A stretch of DNA of 64,000 nt from Fibrobacter succinogenes (lineage in GTDB: Bacteria > Fibrobacterota > Fibrobacteria > Fibrobacterales > Fibrobacteraceae), in the NCBI GenBank assembly GCA_902800815.1, contig CADCGB010000004.1:62001-126000 (forward strand), read 5' to 3'. Made by a program: the position numbers and the translations under genes. The stretch's first letter is position 1. Each line of letters opens with the position of its first letter. The notes under the pieces were generated by a model. That model was given only the letters and a program-made list of their open reading frames with translations, was not told the DNA's origin and searched no databases. Below are positions 18,475 to 26,182 of the stretch, in pieces.

Positions 18475-19337
18475 TGTACGGAGACAATTCTACTCCGGTT
18501 TTCCCGACCGAAGATGCCCTCACCATGATCCGCCTGGCGCTTGCCGAGGACGTGCGTACGGGCGATGTGACCAGCGAATGGACCATCCCTGCTGACCAGA
18601 AGCAGCATGCCCGCCTGATTGCGAAAGAAGACGGTGTGCTTGCCGGCCTCCCGGTGATTGAACTTGTGTTCCAGGAACTCAAGGCCAACGTGAAGGTAAC
18701 GCTCCACAAGAAGGACGGCGATGTCGTCAAGAAGGGTGACCTGATTGCCGAAATGGATGGCACGACGCACGAACTTTTGACGGGTGAACGTACGCTTTTG
18801 AATTTTATCCAGCAACTTTCCGGCGTGGCGACGGTCGCACATACCTTCCAGGAAGCCCTGAAGGGTGGCAAGACCAAGGTGCTCGATACCCGCAAGACGG
18901 TTCCCGGTTTCCGCACGCTGCAGAAGTATGCGGTTCGCGTGGGCGGCGGCTCCAACCACCGCATGGGACTCTTTGACATGGTGCTCGTGAAGGACAACCA
19001 CATCGCTGCTGCAGGTGGCGTGCTCCAGGCGCTCGAGGTCGTGAAGAAGAACAACAAGCAGAACTTGATGGTCGAGATGGAAGTTGAGAACTTTGACCAG
19101 CTGCGCGCGCTCCTGAACAAGGGTGTGGATGTCATCATGCTCGACAACATGAGCAACGAGATGATGGCCGAGGCTTTGAAGATTATCAAGGAAAGCGGTG
19201 ACAAGTGCCTGGTGGAAGGCTCCGGCAACATGACGCTTGAACGCGCGAAGGAAATCGCAACGCTCGGCCTTGACTACATTTCTGTCGGTGCTCTCACGCA
19301 TAGCGTGAAGGCACTCGATATCTCGATGCGCATTTAG
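18474..19337 (+). CDS. nadC: Nicotinate-nucleotide pyrophosphorylase (quinolinate phosphoribosyltransferase)
   Basis: Converts quinolinate and PRPP to nicotinate mononucleotide in de novo NAD synthesis. The 287-aa protein shows the family's characteristic RKTVPGFRTLQKYAVRVGGG, then NHRMGLFDMVLVKDNH, the strand end LDNMS and EGSGNMTLE, with the expected length. Its ATG overlaps the stop codon of the upstream sugar transferase by one base. CoaX follows after 14 bp, so two cofactor genes sit together. Confidence 0.95.
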   Translation: MYGDNSTPVFPTEDALTMIRLALAEDVRTGDVTSEWTIPADQKQHARLIAKEDGVLAGLPVIELVFQELKANVKVTLHKKDGDVVKKGDLIAEMDGTTHELLTGERTLLNFIQQLSGVATVAHTFQEALKGGKTKVLDTRKTVPGFRTLQKYAVRVGGGSNHRMGLFDMVLVKDNHIAAAGGVLQALEVVKKNNKQNLMVEMEVENFDQLRALLNKGVDVIMLDNMSNEMMAEALKIIKESGDKCLVEGSGNMTLERAKEIATLGLDYISVGALTHSVKALDISMRI

Positions 19338-19351
19338 TTTTTGATTTGCAG

Positions 19352-20179
19352 ATGAAAAAGACGGTAAAAAAGTCGAATACGTACTCTTTCGTTGTCGATG
19401 TGGGTAACTCCCACACGGTGCTTGGTATTTTCAAGGGCGACAAGGTGGTGGACCATTGGAGGCTCACGACCCGCAAGGAAACGACGAGCGACGAAGTGAT
19501 GAACCGCATTGGCGGTCTCATCCGTTTTTCCGAGATTAAGCCCGCGGCGATTACGCACGTGGGTCTTTCGACGGTGGTGCCCGCTCATGAACGCCCGTGG
19601 ATCAAGGCCTTGCAGACGCTTCTGAAGCGCCCGGTGCAGGTGGTGAGTTCCAGGAACTGCCTCGGCTGCCCGATTTCGTACCCGAACCCGGCATCGCTCG
19701 GTTCCGACCGACTCTGCAATATTATTGCGCTCCGCGATCGTGGCTACAAGGATGCCATCGTGGTGGATATGGGCACGGCGACGACGTTCGACGTGATGAA
19801 GGACGGCGGTTTTGCGGGTGGCCTCATTATTCCGGGCATCAGCGCGAGTTTGGATGTGCTGACCGAGAAGGCTGCTCGCCTGTTGCCGGTGAGCATCGAG
19901 TGGCCGGAACACGTGATTGCGAACAATACCGACGACGCCATCCGTGCGGGCCTCCTGTATGGCTTTATGGCGGAACTCGAAACGCTTGTCGAAAAGATTA
20001 AGGCCGAGATGGGCCGCAAGAAGGTTCCTGTTTTTGCGACGGGTGGCTGGGGCCGCATGGTGATGGGGCATAGCAAGGTGATAGATACTTATGACCCGTA
20101 CCTGACCCTGAACGGCGTGCGCCTGGTGGCGCTCCATGGCAATTCCGCGGCCGAACTGGAGCGAGACTCCGACGAGTAA
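19352..20179 (+). CDS. coaX: Type III pantothenate kinase
   Basis: Phosphorylates pantothenate in the first step of coenzyme A synthesis. The 275-aa protein has the acetate-kinase-fold motifs of CoaX: DVGNSHTVLGIF (phosphate 1), SLGSDRLCNIIAL, VVDMGTATTFDVM (phosphate 2) and GGLIIPGISASLD. ATG 19352 is preferred over a TTG six bases upstream. It is located between nadC and a UDP-sugar enzyme gene in a continuous plus-strand run. Confidence 0.93.
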   Translation: MKKTVKKSNTYSFVVDVGNSHTVLGIFKGDKVVDHWRLTTRKETTSDEVMNRIGGLIRFSEIKPAAITHVGLSTVVPAHERPWIKALQTLLKRPVQVVSSRNCLGCPISYPNPASLGSDRLCNIIALRDRGYKDAIVVDMGTATTFDVMKDGGFAGGLIIPGISASLDVLTEKAARLLPVSIEWPEHVIANNTDDAIRAGLLYGFMAELETLVEKIKAEMGRKKVPVFATGGWGRMVMGHSKVIDTYDPYLTLNGVRLVALHGNSAAELERDSDE

Positions 20180-20197
20180 TTTTAAAGAGAGGTCCCT

Positions 20198-21136
20198 ATG
20201 CGTTGCTTAGTTACCGGTGGTGCTGGATTCCTGGGAAGTCACTTGTGCGAACGTCTGCTGAATGACGGTCACGAGGTGATTTGCCTTGACAACTACTTTA
20301 CGGGCCGCATGGCGAATGTCGACCACTTGCGCGACAACCGTCGCTTTGAGCTAATCCGCCACGACGTGACGGAACCGATTTTGCTGGAAGTGGACCGCAT
20401 CTTTAACCTTGCATGCCCCGCAAGCCCCATCCATTACCAGTTCAACCCGGTAAAGACCATCAAGACGAGCGTGATGGGTGCAATCAATATGCTTGGCATG
20501 GCGAAGCGTGTGCATGCACGCATCTTGCAGGCATCTACGAGCGAAGTCTATGGTGACCCCGCGGTGCACCCGCAGACTGAAGACTACTGGGGAAATGTGA
20601 ACCCCATCGGTATCCGCAGCTGCTATGACGAAGGCAAGCGCGTTGCCGAAACGCTCTTTATGGATTACCACAGGCAAAACAATGTCGATATCCGCATCGT
20701 GCGCATTTTCAATACCTACGGTCCGCGCATGCTCATGAACGATGGCCGCGTGGTCAGCAACTTTATTGTGCAGGCGCTCAAGGGCGAAGACATCACGATT
20801 TACGGCGATGGCAGCCAGACGCGTAGTTTCTGCTACGTGGACGACCTCATCGAAGGGTTCGTGCGCATGATGGACCAGGACAAGATTATCGGCCCCGTGA
20901 ACATCGGCAACCCCGGTGAATTTACGATGCTCGAACTCGCGAAGGAAGTGCTTGACCTGACGGGTTCCAAGAGCAAGATCGTGTACAAGCCGCTCCCAGG
21001 TGACGACCCGAAGATGCGTCGTCCGAATATCGACTTGGCAAAGTCCGCGCTTGGCTGGGAACCGACAATCCCCCTGCGCCAGGGTCTCGAGAAGACAATT
21101 GTCTACTTCGAGGAACTACTGAAGGGCGAACACTAA
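20198..21136 (+). CDS. NAD-dependent sugar-nucleotide SDR, UDP-glucuronate decarboxylase type
   Basis: A 312-aa extended SDR enzyme. The N-terminal [11 protein letters not shown] binds NAD, and the catalytic Tyr and Lys are in SCYDEGKR. The stretches [29 protein letters not shown] and [17 protein letters not shown] match bacterial UDP-glucuronate decarboxylases (UXS), which make UDP-xylose. dTDP-glucose dehydratase or epimerase activity cannot be wholly excluded. A strong AAAGAGAGG ribosome site precedes the ATG. With the two initiating sugar transferases nearby it probably feeds surface polysaccharide synthesis. Confidence 0.9.
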   Translation: MRCLVTGGAGFLGSHLCERLLNDGHEVICLDNYFTGRMANVDHLRDNRRFELIRHDVTEPILLEVDRIFNLACPASPIHYQFNPVKTIKTSVMGAINMLGMAKRVHARILQASTSEVYGDPAVHPQTEDYWGNVNPIGIRSCYDEGKRVAETLFMDYHRQNNVDIRIVRIFNTYGPRMLMNDGRVVSNFIVQALKGEDITIYGDGSQTRSFCYVDDLIEGFVRMMDQDKIIGPVNIGNPGEFTMLELAKEVLDLTGSKSKIVYKPLPGDDPKMRRPNIDLAKSALGWEPTIPLRQGLEKTIVYFEELLKGEH

Positions 21137-21158
21137 CGGTTCTTTTCTTTCAATTGAA

Positions 21159-21782
21159 TTACTTGCTGCCCACCACTTTGCAAATGGGGCAGTTTTCGGG
21201 CTTGTGGCCCATTGCCTTGCAGTACGTGCGCCCGAAGTAGATAATCTGCAGGTGGCGCTTTTCCCACTCTTCCTTCGGGAAAATTTTCTTGAGGTCGGCC
21301 TCGGTTTGCTCGACGGAGCTGCCGTCCGATAGTCCCCAACGCTTGGCGAGGCGGTGAATGTGCGTGTCGACGGGGAAGGCGGGCGTCTTGAAGGCGTGAA
21401 TCATCATGACGCTTGCCGTCTTGTGGCCCACGCCGGGGAGTGCCTCCAGTTCCTCGAAGGTGCGGGGGACTTCTCCACCGTATTTCTTGACGAGCGTTTT
21501 CGACAGGTTATAGATGTTCTTGCTCTTTGTGTTGAAGAACCCGCAGGGCTTGATAATCTCGGCGATTTTTTCGACCCCAAGCTTGACCATCGCGGCGGGC
21601 GTTTTCGCCTTCTTGTACAGGATCTTCGTGACCTGGTTTACGCGGATGTCGGTGCATTGTGCGCTCAACACTACTGCTACGAGCAGCGTGAAGGGGCTCG
21701 TGTAGTCAAGCGGAATAGGCGGGTTAGGGAGCAACTCGTCGAGGGTATTGCTGATGAACTTTATTTTGTCGGCGCGTTTCAA
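21159..21782 (-). CDS. nth: Endonuclease III (DNA glycosylase/AP lyase)
   Basis: Removes oxidised pyrimidines in base excision repair. The 207-aa protein has the helix-hairpin-helix LPGVGHKTASVM with catalytic Lys, and the catalytic Asp in PVDTHIHRLAKR. The iron-sulfur loop at the C-terminus is abnormal: it reads C-X9-C-X2-C and stops, so only three of the usual four ligands (C-X6-C-X2-C-X5-C) are visible. The cluster may be absent or may use another ligand. The gene converges on the UXS-like gene and overlaps cysE by four bases. Confidence 0.92.
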   Translation of the reverse strand: MKRADKIKFISNTLDELLPNPPIPLDYTSPFTLLVAVVLSAQCTDIRVNQVTKILYKKAKTPAAMVKLGVEKIAEIIKPCGFFNTKSKNIYNLSKTLVKKYGGEVPRTFEELEALPGVGHKTASVMMIHAFKTPAFPVDTHIHRLAKRWGLSDGSSVEQTEADLKKIFPKEEWEKRHLQIIYFGRTYCKAMGHKPENCPICKVVGSK

Positions 21783-22567
21783 TCGCAGTCTCGTGTGAAG
21801 TCCTGCTGCATGTTGAAACTGGGCATGTCGTCGGTCGGGTGGCCCACTTCGACGGCGGGGACTCCCGCGTAGGTCGTATGCGGCGGCACATCGCAGAGCA
21901 CCACGGCACCCGCGCCAATCTTTGCGCAGTCTCCGATGTGGATGTTGCCGAGCAACTGGGCATGCGCACCGAGCATCACTCCGTTACCGATTTTCGGGTG
22001 ACGGTCGCCGGTCTCGTTTCCGGTACCGCCGAGTGTTACGCCGTGCAAGAAGCTCACGTTGTTCCCGACAATTGCCGTTTCGCCAATGACGATGTTCGTC
22101 GCATGGTCAATCAGCAGGCCATGCCCGATTTTTGCAGCCGGGTGGATGTCCATGCCGAACTTGCGGCTCACGATGTTCTGGAGCATCTTGGCCGGGAAGG
22201 AACGGTTTTCGGTCCAGAGGGCGTGCGCCACGCGGTAGGCCTGCAAGCCCTGGAAACCCTTGAACAGCAGGAGCGGCTCGAGGTAGCTGGTGCAGGCGGG
22301 GTCGCGCAATACGGTTGCGTTCAAATCCTTGCAGGCGGAAACGAGTAATTCGGGATGCTTGACATAGAGGACCCCGAACATCTTCTCGAGCTCCGCACGG
22401 TCGATGACTTCACCTGCGAGCTGGCAGGCGAGCGTTACGGAAAGCATGTCGGCAAAGTTCTTGCGGTTCAAAACCTGCTCCTCGAGCATGAGCCTAGAGA
22501 GCGGTTCCTTGGCGGCCAGTTCCGTTGCCTCGTCGCGGAGGCGCTTTTCCATTTCTTCGACTGTCAT
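21779..22567 (-). CDS. cysE: Serine O-acetyltransferase
   Basis: Makes O-acetylserine for cysteine synthesis. The 262-aa protein has an N-terminal helical part and a C-terminal left-handed beta-helix of hexapeptide repeats. Diagnostic motifs are MDIHPAAKIGHGLLIDHATNIVIGE in part, SFLHGVTLGGTG with the catalytic His, and RHPKIGNGVMLGA. It overlaps nth by ATGA and lies upstream of it in the same transcript. The coupling of cysteine synthesis to an Fe-S repair enzyme is probably only genomic convenience. Confidence 0.95.
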   Translation of the reverse strand: MTVEEMEKRLRDEATELAAKEPLSRLMLEEQVLNRKNFADMLSVTLACQLAGEVIDRAELEKMFGVLYVKHPELLVSACKDLNATVLRDPACTSYLEPLLLFKGFQGLQAYRVAHALWTENRSFPAKMLQNIVSRKFGMDIHPAAKIGHGLLIDHATNIVIGETAIVGNNVSFLHGVTLGGTGNETGDRHPKIGNGVMLGAHAQLLGNIHIGDCAKIGAGAVVLCDVPPHTTYAGVPAVEVGHPTDDMPSFNMQQDFTRDCD

Positions 22568-22624
22568 AGCGAGCGTAAATATAGAAATTTGCTAGCCGTA
22601 TTATGTTAAATCCGGTTTAAAATG

Positions 22625-22745
22625 ATGCGGGAGGGGCCCCAGCAATCACCCCATCCTGGCGCAAGCGCCAACCTTACGGCTCAGCCATGGCCATACAAGT
22701 ATGGCCGCGGCACTCGCCTTGATCGGTTGTGGCCGACGCCTTCCA
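22625..22745. repeat. Palindrome-rich intergenic element
   Basis: The 297-bp gap between cysE and the maltokinase gene has a GC-rich block unlike the AT-rich remainder. It carries two perfect palindromes with the same two-base AA loop, TGGCGC-AA-GCGCCA at 22657-22670 and GGCCATAC-AA-GTATGGCC at 22689-22706, plus a GGGGCCCC box. It looks like a dispersed REP-like element, but no second copy is visible in this window. The remainder (22746-22864) is AT-rich and featureless. Confidence 0.5.
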
Positions 22746-22864
22746 TTTATAAGACTGTTTATTTCTTATAAAGAATTTCTAAAAGCAGGAAAAATTTATA
22801 TCTGCTAAAGATACTTATCTGCAATTGTTTTTGTGGGAAAGAACATTTAAAACGGGAAGGCGGG

Positions 22865-24157
22865 CTAGTCGGCGAGTTCCAGGAGCGCGCGGGCCGGGAT
22901 GTGGAACCATCCGGGCCTGAACTCGAGTTCGTAGCAGGCCTCGTAAACGGCCTTCGCGAGCACGTAGGGGGCACAGGCGGTTTCGAGGGCTGTGGCATCT
23001 ATGTGGGCGGTTTGCGCGTAACCTTCGAGGAAGGCGCGTTCGCAGGTGGCGCTGTCGTAATTGGCAGTGGCGCCTGCGTACTGGAAACTGCGCAACATGC
23101 CTGCGATGTCGACGGCGGGGGAGTGCAGTGCCCTGCGGTACTCGAGACTGCGGGAAGGTTCGCCCTCGAAGTCGAGAATCTTGAAGTCCGGCGCAGTTCT
23201 TGCCGCTGAAGGTTGTGTGTTAGTAAACGGCGCGCCTGACGCCTGCTTAGTAAAAGATTGCGCGGCAACAAGAACCTGCCCCAGGTGGTAATCCCCGTGG
23301 ACGCGCTGCGGTGCAAACGGCTCGCTACCGGTTGATGCTTCGAATGCATCTGCTGCCATGTGCCTGAGTTTCGGCAATACGGCTTTCACTTTTTCGGCGA
23401 GTTCGTACATTTCATTGCCCGCGGGGTTTGCCGCATCTGCTGCGCCCGTCGCGCTGTTCAAAAGATGTTCCAACTTGTCGAAGGGAATTTCGGGACTCTG
23501 CGCGGCGGTACCCGGGAGCCCCCTGAGGGCGCGGTGCATCTTCGCGGTCGCTATCCCGAGCGCCTCGGCGCACGGCGCATCCATCACGCTGTTGAAATAC
23601 GCCCACGCATCCTGCATGCCGGTTGCTCGTTCCTCGAGAATCCCGAGGGTGTAACGCTTTCCTGTGGCATCTGCGTAGTAACAGGTGCCGTAGAGCCGTG
23701 GGCTCACGCCGGAGCGCTTGTGGTCAAGATGCTCCATGATTTCTACTTCGGGGTGGATGCCCGGCAAAAGCCTGCGGTACAGCTTGAAGAAAAAGTGCCT
23801 GGATGCGAATGCGGAATTGCTCTGCTCGGCATTGAGCGGGGCGACATTGAAAAGCTCGTGCAGGGAGACGTCTGCGGGGAAATGCTCGGTCTGCATGAAC
23901 ATGAATTCGCCGGACGTTGCGCCGTATCTTGCCTTCTCGCAAGAAAACACGTCATAGAAAAAGTCGGCAGTGCGGGTTTCGTCTTCGATGACGGCGTAGA
24001 GGTCGGACTCGCAGTTTTCGCTCGCGGCAAAAGTCACGCGGACGATGGAAAGAAACGTTTCCCCGATGGCGACGCGGTCCACGGTCTCGATGGAATCGAT
24101 CTTGCGTCCCTTTCCCATGAACCAGCGCTTGCTTGCGATATCTTGCATGCTATCCAT
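22865..24157 (-). CDS. Maltokinase-like protein (trehalose synthase-associated kinase family)
   Basis: A 430-aa aminoglycoside-phosphotransferase-fold kinase. It starts with [17 protein letters not shown], typical of maltokinase (Mak/Pep2) N-caps. The catalytic loop is [12 protein letters not shown] and the metal-binding motif is [12 protein letters not shown], both close to the maltokinase consensus. Maltokinase makes maltose-1-phosphate, the substrate of GlgE for alpha-glucan synthesis; no treS or glgE is in this window. The gene is isolated. Its start at 24157 lies just beyond a terminator-like hairpin (24195-24222) and the dyad array, so its expression may be conditional. No strong ribosome site is seen upstream of the ATG. 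Confidence 0.85.
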   Translation of the reverse strand: MDSMQDIASKRWFMGKGRKIDSIETVDRVAIGETFLSIVRVTFAASENCESDLYAVIEDETRTADFFYDVFSCEKARYGATSGEFMFMQTEHFPADVSLHELFNVAPLNAEQSNSAFASRHFFFKLYRRLLPGIHPEVEIMEHLDHKRSGVSPRLYGTCYYADATGKRYTLGILEERATGMQDAWAYFNSVMDAPCAEALGIATAKMHRALRGLPGTAAQSPEIPFDKLEHLLNSATGAADAANPAGNEMYELAEKVKAVLPKLRHMAADAFEASTGSEPFAPQRVHGDYHLGQVLVAAQSFTKQASGAPFTNTQPSAARTAPDFKILDFEGEPSRSLEYRRALHSPAVDIAGMLRSFQYAGATANYDSATCERAFLEGYAQTAHIDATALETACAPYVLAKAVYEACYELEFRPGWFHIPARALLELAD

Positions 24158-24194
24158 GTGCTTGAAAATAGCAATAATCGCGAAACTGCGCCTG

Positions 24195-24222
24195 AAAAAA
24201 GCCCCGAATTCGACCGCGGGGC
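24195..24222 (-). terminator. Intrinsic terminator just upstream of the maltokinase gene; overlaps the last half-site of the array
   Basis: Read on the minus strand, GCCCCG and CGGGGC form a six-base GC stem with a ten-base loop, followed by TTTTTT. It ends 37 bases before the maltokinase ATG. The first five bases of its 5' arm (GCCCC) are also the 3' end of the half-site at 24218-24229, so this terminator and the neighbouring dyad hairpin cannot form together. Confidence 0.6.
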
Positions 24223-24512
24223 ATATAAATGCGCTTGAATCTTTTGTTTTATACGCCCCTTCAGTTGCTATTTAAGAGCAAAGAGGCTTCATCTGGATTG
24301 TTTTTGCATTCGGGGGCATATAAGAAGGGGATAATCCTTGTTATTATATGCCCCAAAATCACATCCTGTGTCAAAAACGAATTAGTTTGTATGCAAAATC
24401 GCAAAAAGGGGCGTATAAAAGGCGCGTATTTGTTCCTTTTATATGCCCCGTGCTTTTTTCTTCAGCCAACAGGGGCGTATAAATGCACTTTTTTTTGCGA
24501 TTTATATGCCCG
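24218..24512. repeat. Array of four regular dyads of GGGGCRTATAAA
   Basis: Eight copies of GGGGCRTATAAA alternate in orientation: 24218-24229 (+), 24248-24259 (-), 24313-24323 (+), 24344-24354 (-), 24408-24420 (+), 24437-24449 (-), 24472-24483 (+) and 24501-24512 (-, last base differs). Each pair spans 42 bp (last one 41). Successive dyads start 95, 95 and 64 bp apart. The loops and spacers are unrelated in sequence, so this is neither CRISPR nor a simple tandem duplication. The whole 360-bp gene-free gap is occupied by it and the terminator. Confidence 0.92.
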
Positions 24513-24517
24513 TCAGC

Positions 24518-24877
24518 CTATTTTCGTGCAGTCAGCGCGCTGAAGTATCCCTGCGAGCGGAGTGTCGCGAGGACCTTCAGTTTATTTGCGGTCGGTTCCG
24601 CGGGCAGTCCGTCAATAACGTACTGCGGAATCCTTTTGAGGGGCTTGAATTGCGGAGGCACATCGCTATAGTCACTCAGTTGCCATGCGCAAAGTAGCTT
24701 GCCGATGAATTCGTCCCACGGGAATGTATCTGCTGAGGTCAGGTAGAACTGTGCGGGCTTCTCGCAGTCGCGTGCATCAAGCAGCAGCGAACCGTCCTTG
24801 TAACATGCAAGAAGCGCAGCCTGCCTCTCTTTCATCTGAGTGGCGGGCTGCGCAGGAATAGCCAGAATAAGCTGCAT
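24518..24877 (-). CDS. Small protein of unknown function (119 aa), second gene of a two-gene unit
   Basis: I do not recognise this protein. It has no signal peptide; it contains an aromatic and acidic middle part (DTFPWDEFIGKLLCAWQLSDYSD) and a basic C-terminus. Its ribosome site AAGG overlaps the stop codon of the 46-aa gene upstream, seven bases before the ATG at 24877, so translation is probably coupled. Six bases beyond its stop the dyad array begins. Small size, tight pairing with a possible helix-turn-helix protein and isolation are compatible with a regulatory or toxin-antitoxin pair, but nothing in the sequence proves it. Confidence 0.65.
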   Translation of the reverse strand: MQLILAIPAQPATQMKERQAALLACYKDGSLLLDARDCEKPAQFYLTSADTFPWDEFIGKLLCAWQLSDYSDVPPQFKPLKRIPQYVIDGLPAEPTANKLKVLATLRSQGYFSALTARK

Positions 24878-24886
24878 GCCTAGGCC

Positions 24887-25027
24887 TTAGGCAGCGAGGA
24901 CTTCACGTTGAATCTGGGAATACTGGTATCCAGAAATGCTTGTGATCTTGAGGATAAGGTCACGCGTGAGGCCTGCACGGATGAGGGCCCTAGCATAATT
25001 CAGCTTGTTCATATCGGGAGAAGTCAT
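24887..25027 (-). CDS. Very small protein (46 aa), possible helix-turn-helix
   Basis: A short frame with good signals: ATG 25027 has GAGG five bases upstream, and the stop is coupled to the next gene. The peptide, beginning MTSPDMNKLNYARALIRAG, can be drawn as three helices split at AGLT and ISGY, a helix-turn-helix-like layout. No homologue can be named. A search for this 46-aa sequence next to a roughly 120-aa partner in other Fibrobacter genomes would show whether the pair is conserved. Confidence 0.6.
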   Translation of the reverse strand: MTSPDMNKLNYARALIRAGLTRDLILKITSISGYQYSQIQREVLAA

Positions 25028-25270
25028 AGGAACCTCGAAATAGATTGTGGAACTTATTTTCTACTCAGAAAATAGTTTATTTTTGCAAAAAAGGAAGAGT
25101 GTTTTGAGCAGGTTTTTTGTGAGTGTATGTTTGCTCACATTACACTTTTTTGTAGCATTTTTGTAATTAATTGTGCGGTAAAGAGTTACAAAAAAACTGC
25201 GTTTTTAGTGTAAAATCGCCATATTCAAAGTTACGTGATTTTTGTCACGCCGATTTGTTTTGAACGAGTG
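25028..25270. promoter_or_regulatory. AT-rich intergenic region, probable promoter of the 46-aa/119-aa unit
   Basis: A 243-bp gap between the converging ends of the nitrilase gene and the start of the two-gene unit. It contains CGTGA-TTTTTG-TCACG at 25234-25249, an inverted repeat that could be an operator or a weak terminator of the nitrilase gene, and a 15-mer TTTTTGTAGCATTTT (25147-25161) also found 107 bases upstream of the porin gene start. No clear -35/-10 pair is seen. Confidence 0.4.
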
Positions 25271-26101
25271 CTAGATGTCTTTGAGCACTGGAAAAACCTT
25301 GCGATATTTTAGCAAGGAATCCATGTCAAGCGACGCCGAAATTACACATTCTTTACCCGCTTCTGCCTGCGCGATGACCTCGCCGAGCGGGTTGATTATT
25401 TGTGAATTTCCTGTGTACTTTCCATCTGGCGAAACGCAGTTCACTGCGGCGACATACGCCTGGTTCTCGATGGCGCGAGCCTTGAGCAAAGTGTTCCAGT
25501 GGAGTATCCTTTCTTGCGGCCATGCGGCTTGCACCGTAAAGAGGTTTGCCCCCGCCTTTACGGCGTCGCGATAGAGTTCCGGGAAACGCAAGTCAAAGCA
25601 AATTGTCGGCGCGACTATCCATTCGTCTATTCTGAATAAATTAACATCCGCACCCGCGCGGAATTTCCCCTGCTCCATAAAGAAGGGACGGCGCTTGTCG
25701 TAGCCTGCGTATTCTGCAGTGTTGCCGGGCATATATACACTCGCGTGATTCGTGAGCGGTGCCGTCCTAACATCGCAATGCGGCACCGTACTAACATCAG
25801 AAGCGGCTTCCATACCAGATATCCCTGCGCCCATCACGACACATCCTGTCCGGTTTGCTAGTTTGTATAAAAATTGTGCGGTTTCGCCCGCACTCTCGTG
25901 GGTAAAGTCCTCGGCAGCGCTTTCCGGGTGCAGCGGAAGATAGCCCGTAGCGAACATCTCGGGCAGCACGATGAGCCCCGCGTTGGCGGTGCCTGCCTGG
26001 GCCTCCTTGCGGATTCCCTGCGTGAGCGCCTCGACCTTGGCGAAGTTTTTTGCCTTGTCGTTCGGCGCGACTTCCATTTGCACTAGAAAAATCTCAAGCA
26101 T
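25271..26101 (-). CDS. Carbon-nitrogen hydrolase (nitrilase superfamily, omega-amidase type)
   Basis: A 276-aa amidase with the Glu-Lys-Cys triad of the superfamily: Glu in LPEMFATGY, Lys in YDKRRPFFMEQG and Cys in TICFDLRFPELYR. The CFDLRFPELYR signature and the length fit omega-amidase (NIT2/YafV), which hydrolyses alpha-ketoglutaramate or alpha-ketosuccinamate left by glutamine transaminases. Cytoplasmic. It diverges from the receptor-like gene at 26183. Confidence 0.9.
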   Translation of the reverse strand: MLEIFLVQMEVAPNDKAKNFAKVEALTQGIRKEAQAGTANAGLIVLPEMFATGYLPLHPESAAEDFTHESAGETAQFLYKLANRTGCVVMGAGISGMEAASDVSTVPHCDVRTAPLTNHASVYMPGNTAEYAGYDKRRPFFMEQGKFRAGADVNLFRIDEWIVAPTICFDLRFPELYRDAVKAGANLFTVQAAWPQERILHWNTLLKARAIENQAYVAAVNCVSPDGKYTGNSQIINPLGEVIAQAEAGKECVISASLDMDSLLKYRKVFPVLKDI

Positions 26102-26182
26102 ACCGCGAGAAATATAAAATTTACCGAACTGGAGCGTGCTTCCGGTGGTCGGGCAATCCTATAAAATTCTAATTTAGTACAT

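Noticed and set aside
24218-24512. CRISPR array
   Set aside because: The half-sites are short (12 bp), alternate in orientation and the spacing is 18 bp within and 22-53 bp between dyads. There is no constant full-length repeat and no cas gene nearby.
24218-24512. Integron attC sites
   Set aside because: The half-sites lack the RYYYAAC/GTTRRRY core sites and no integrase or gene cassettes are nearby.
24229-24543. 104-codon plus-strand frame over the dyad array
   Set aside because: Its residues come from the repeated half-sites (GAYK-type motifs by translation of the DNA repeat). No ribosome site and no homology to any domain I know.
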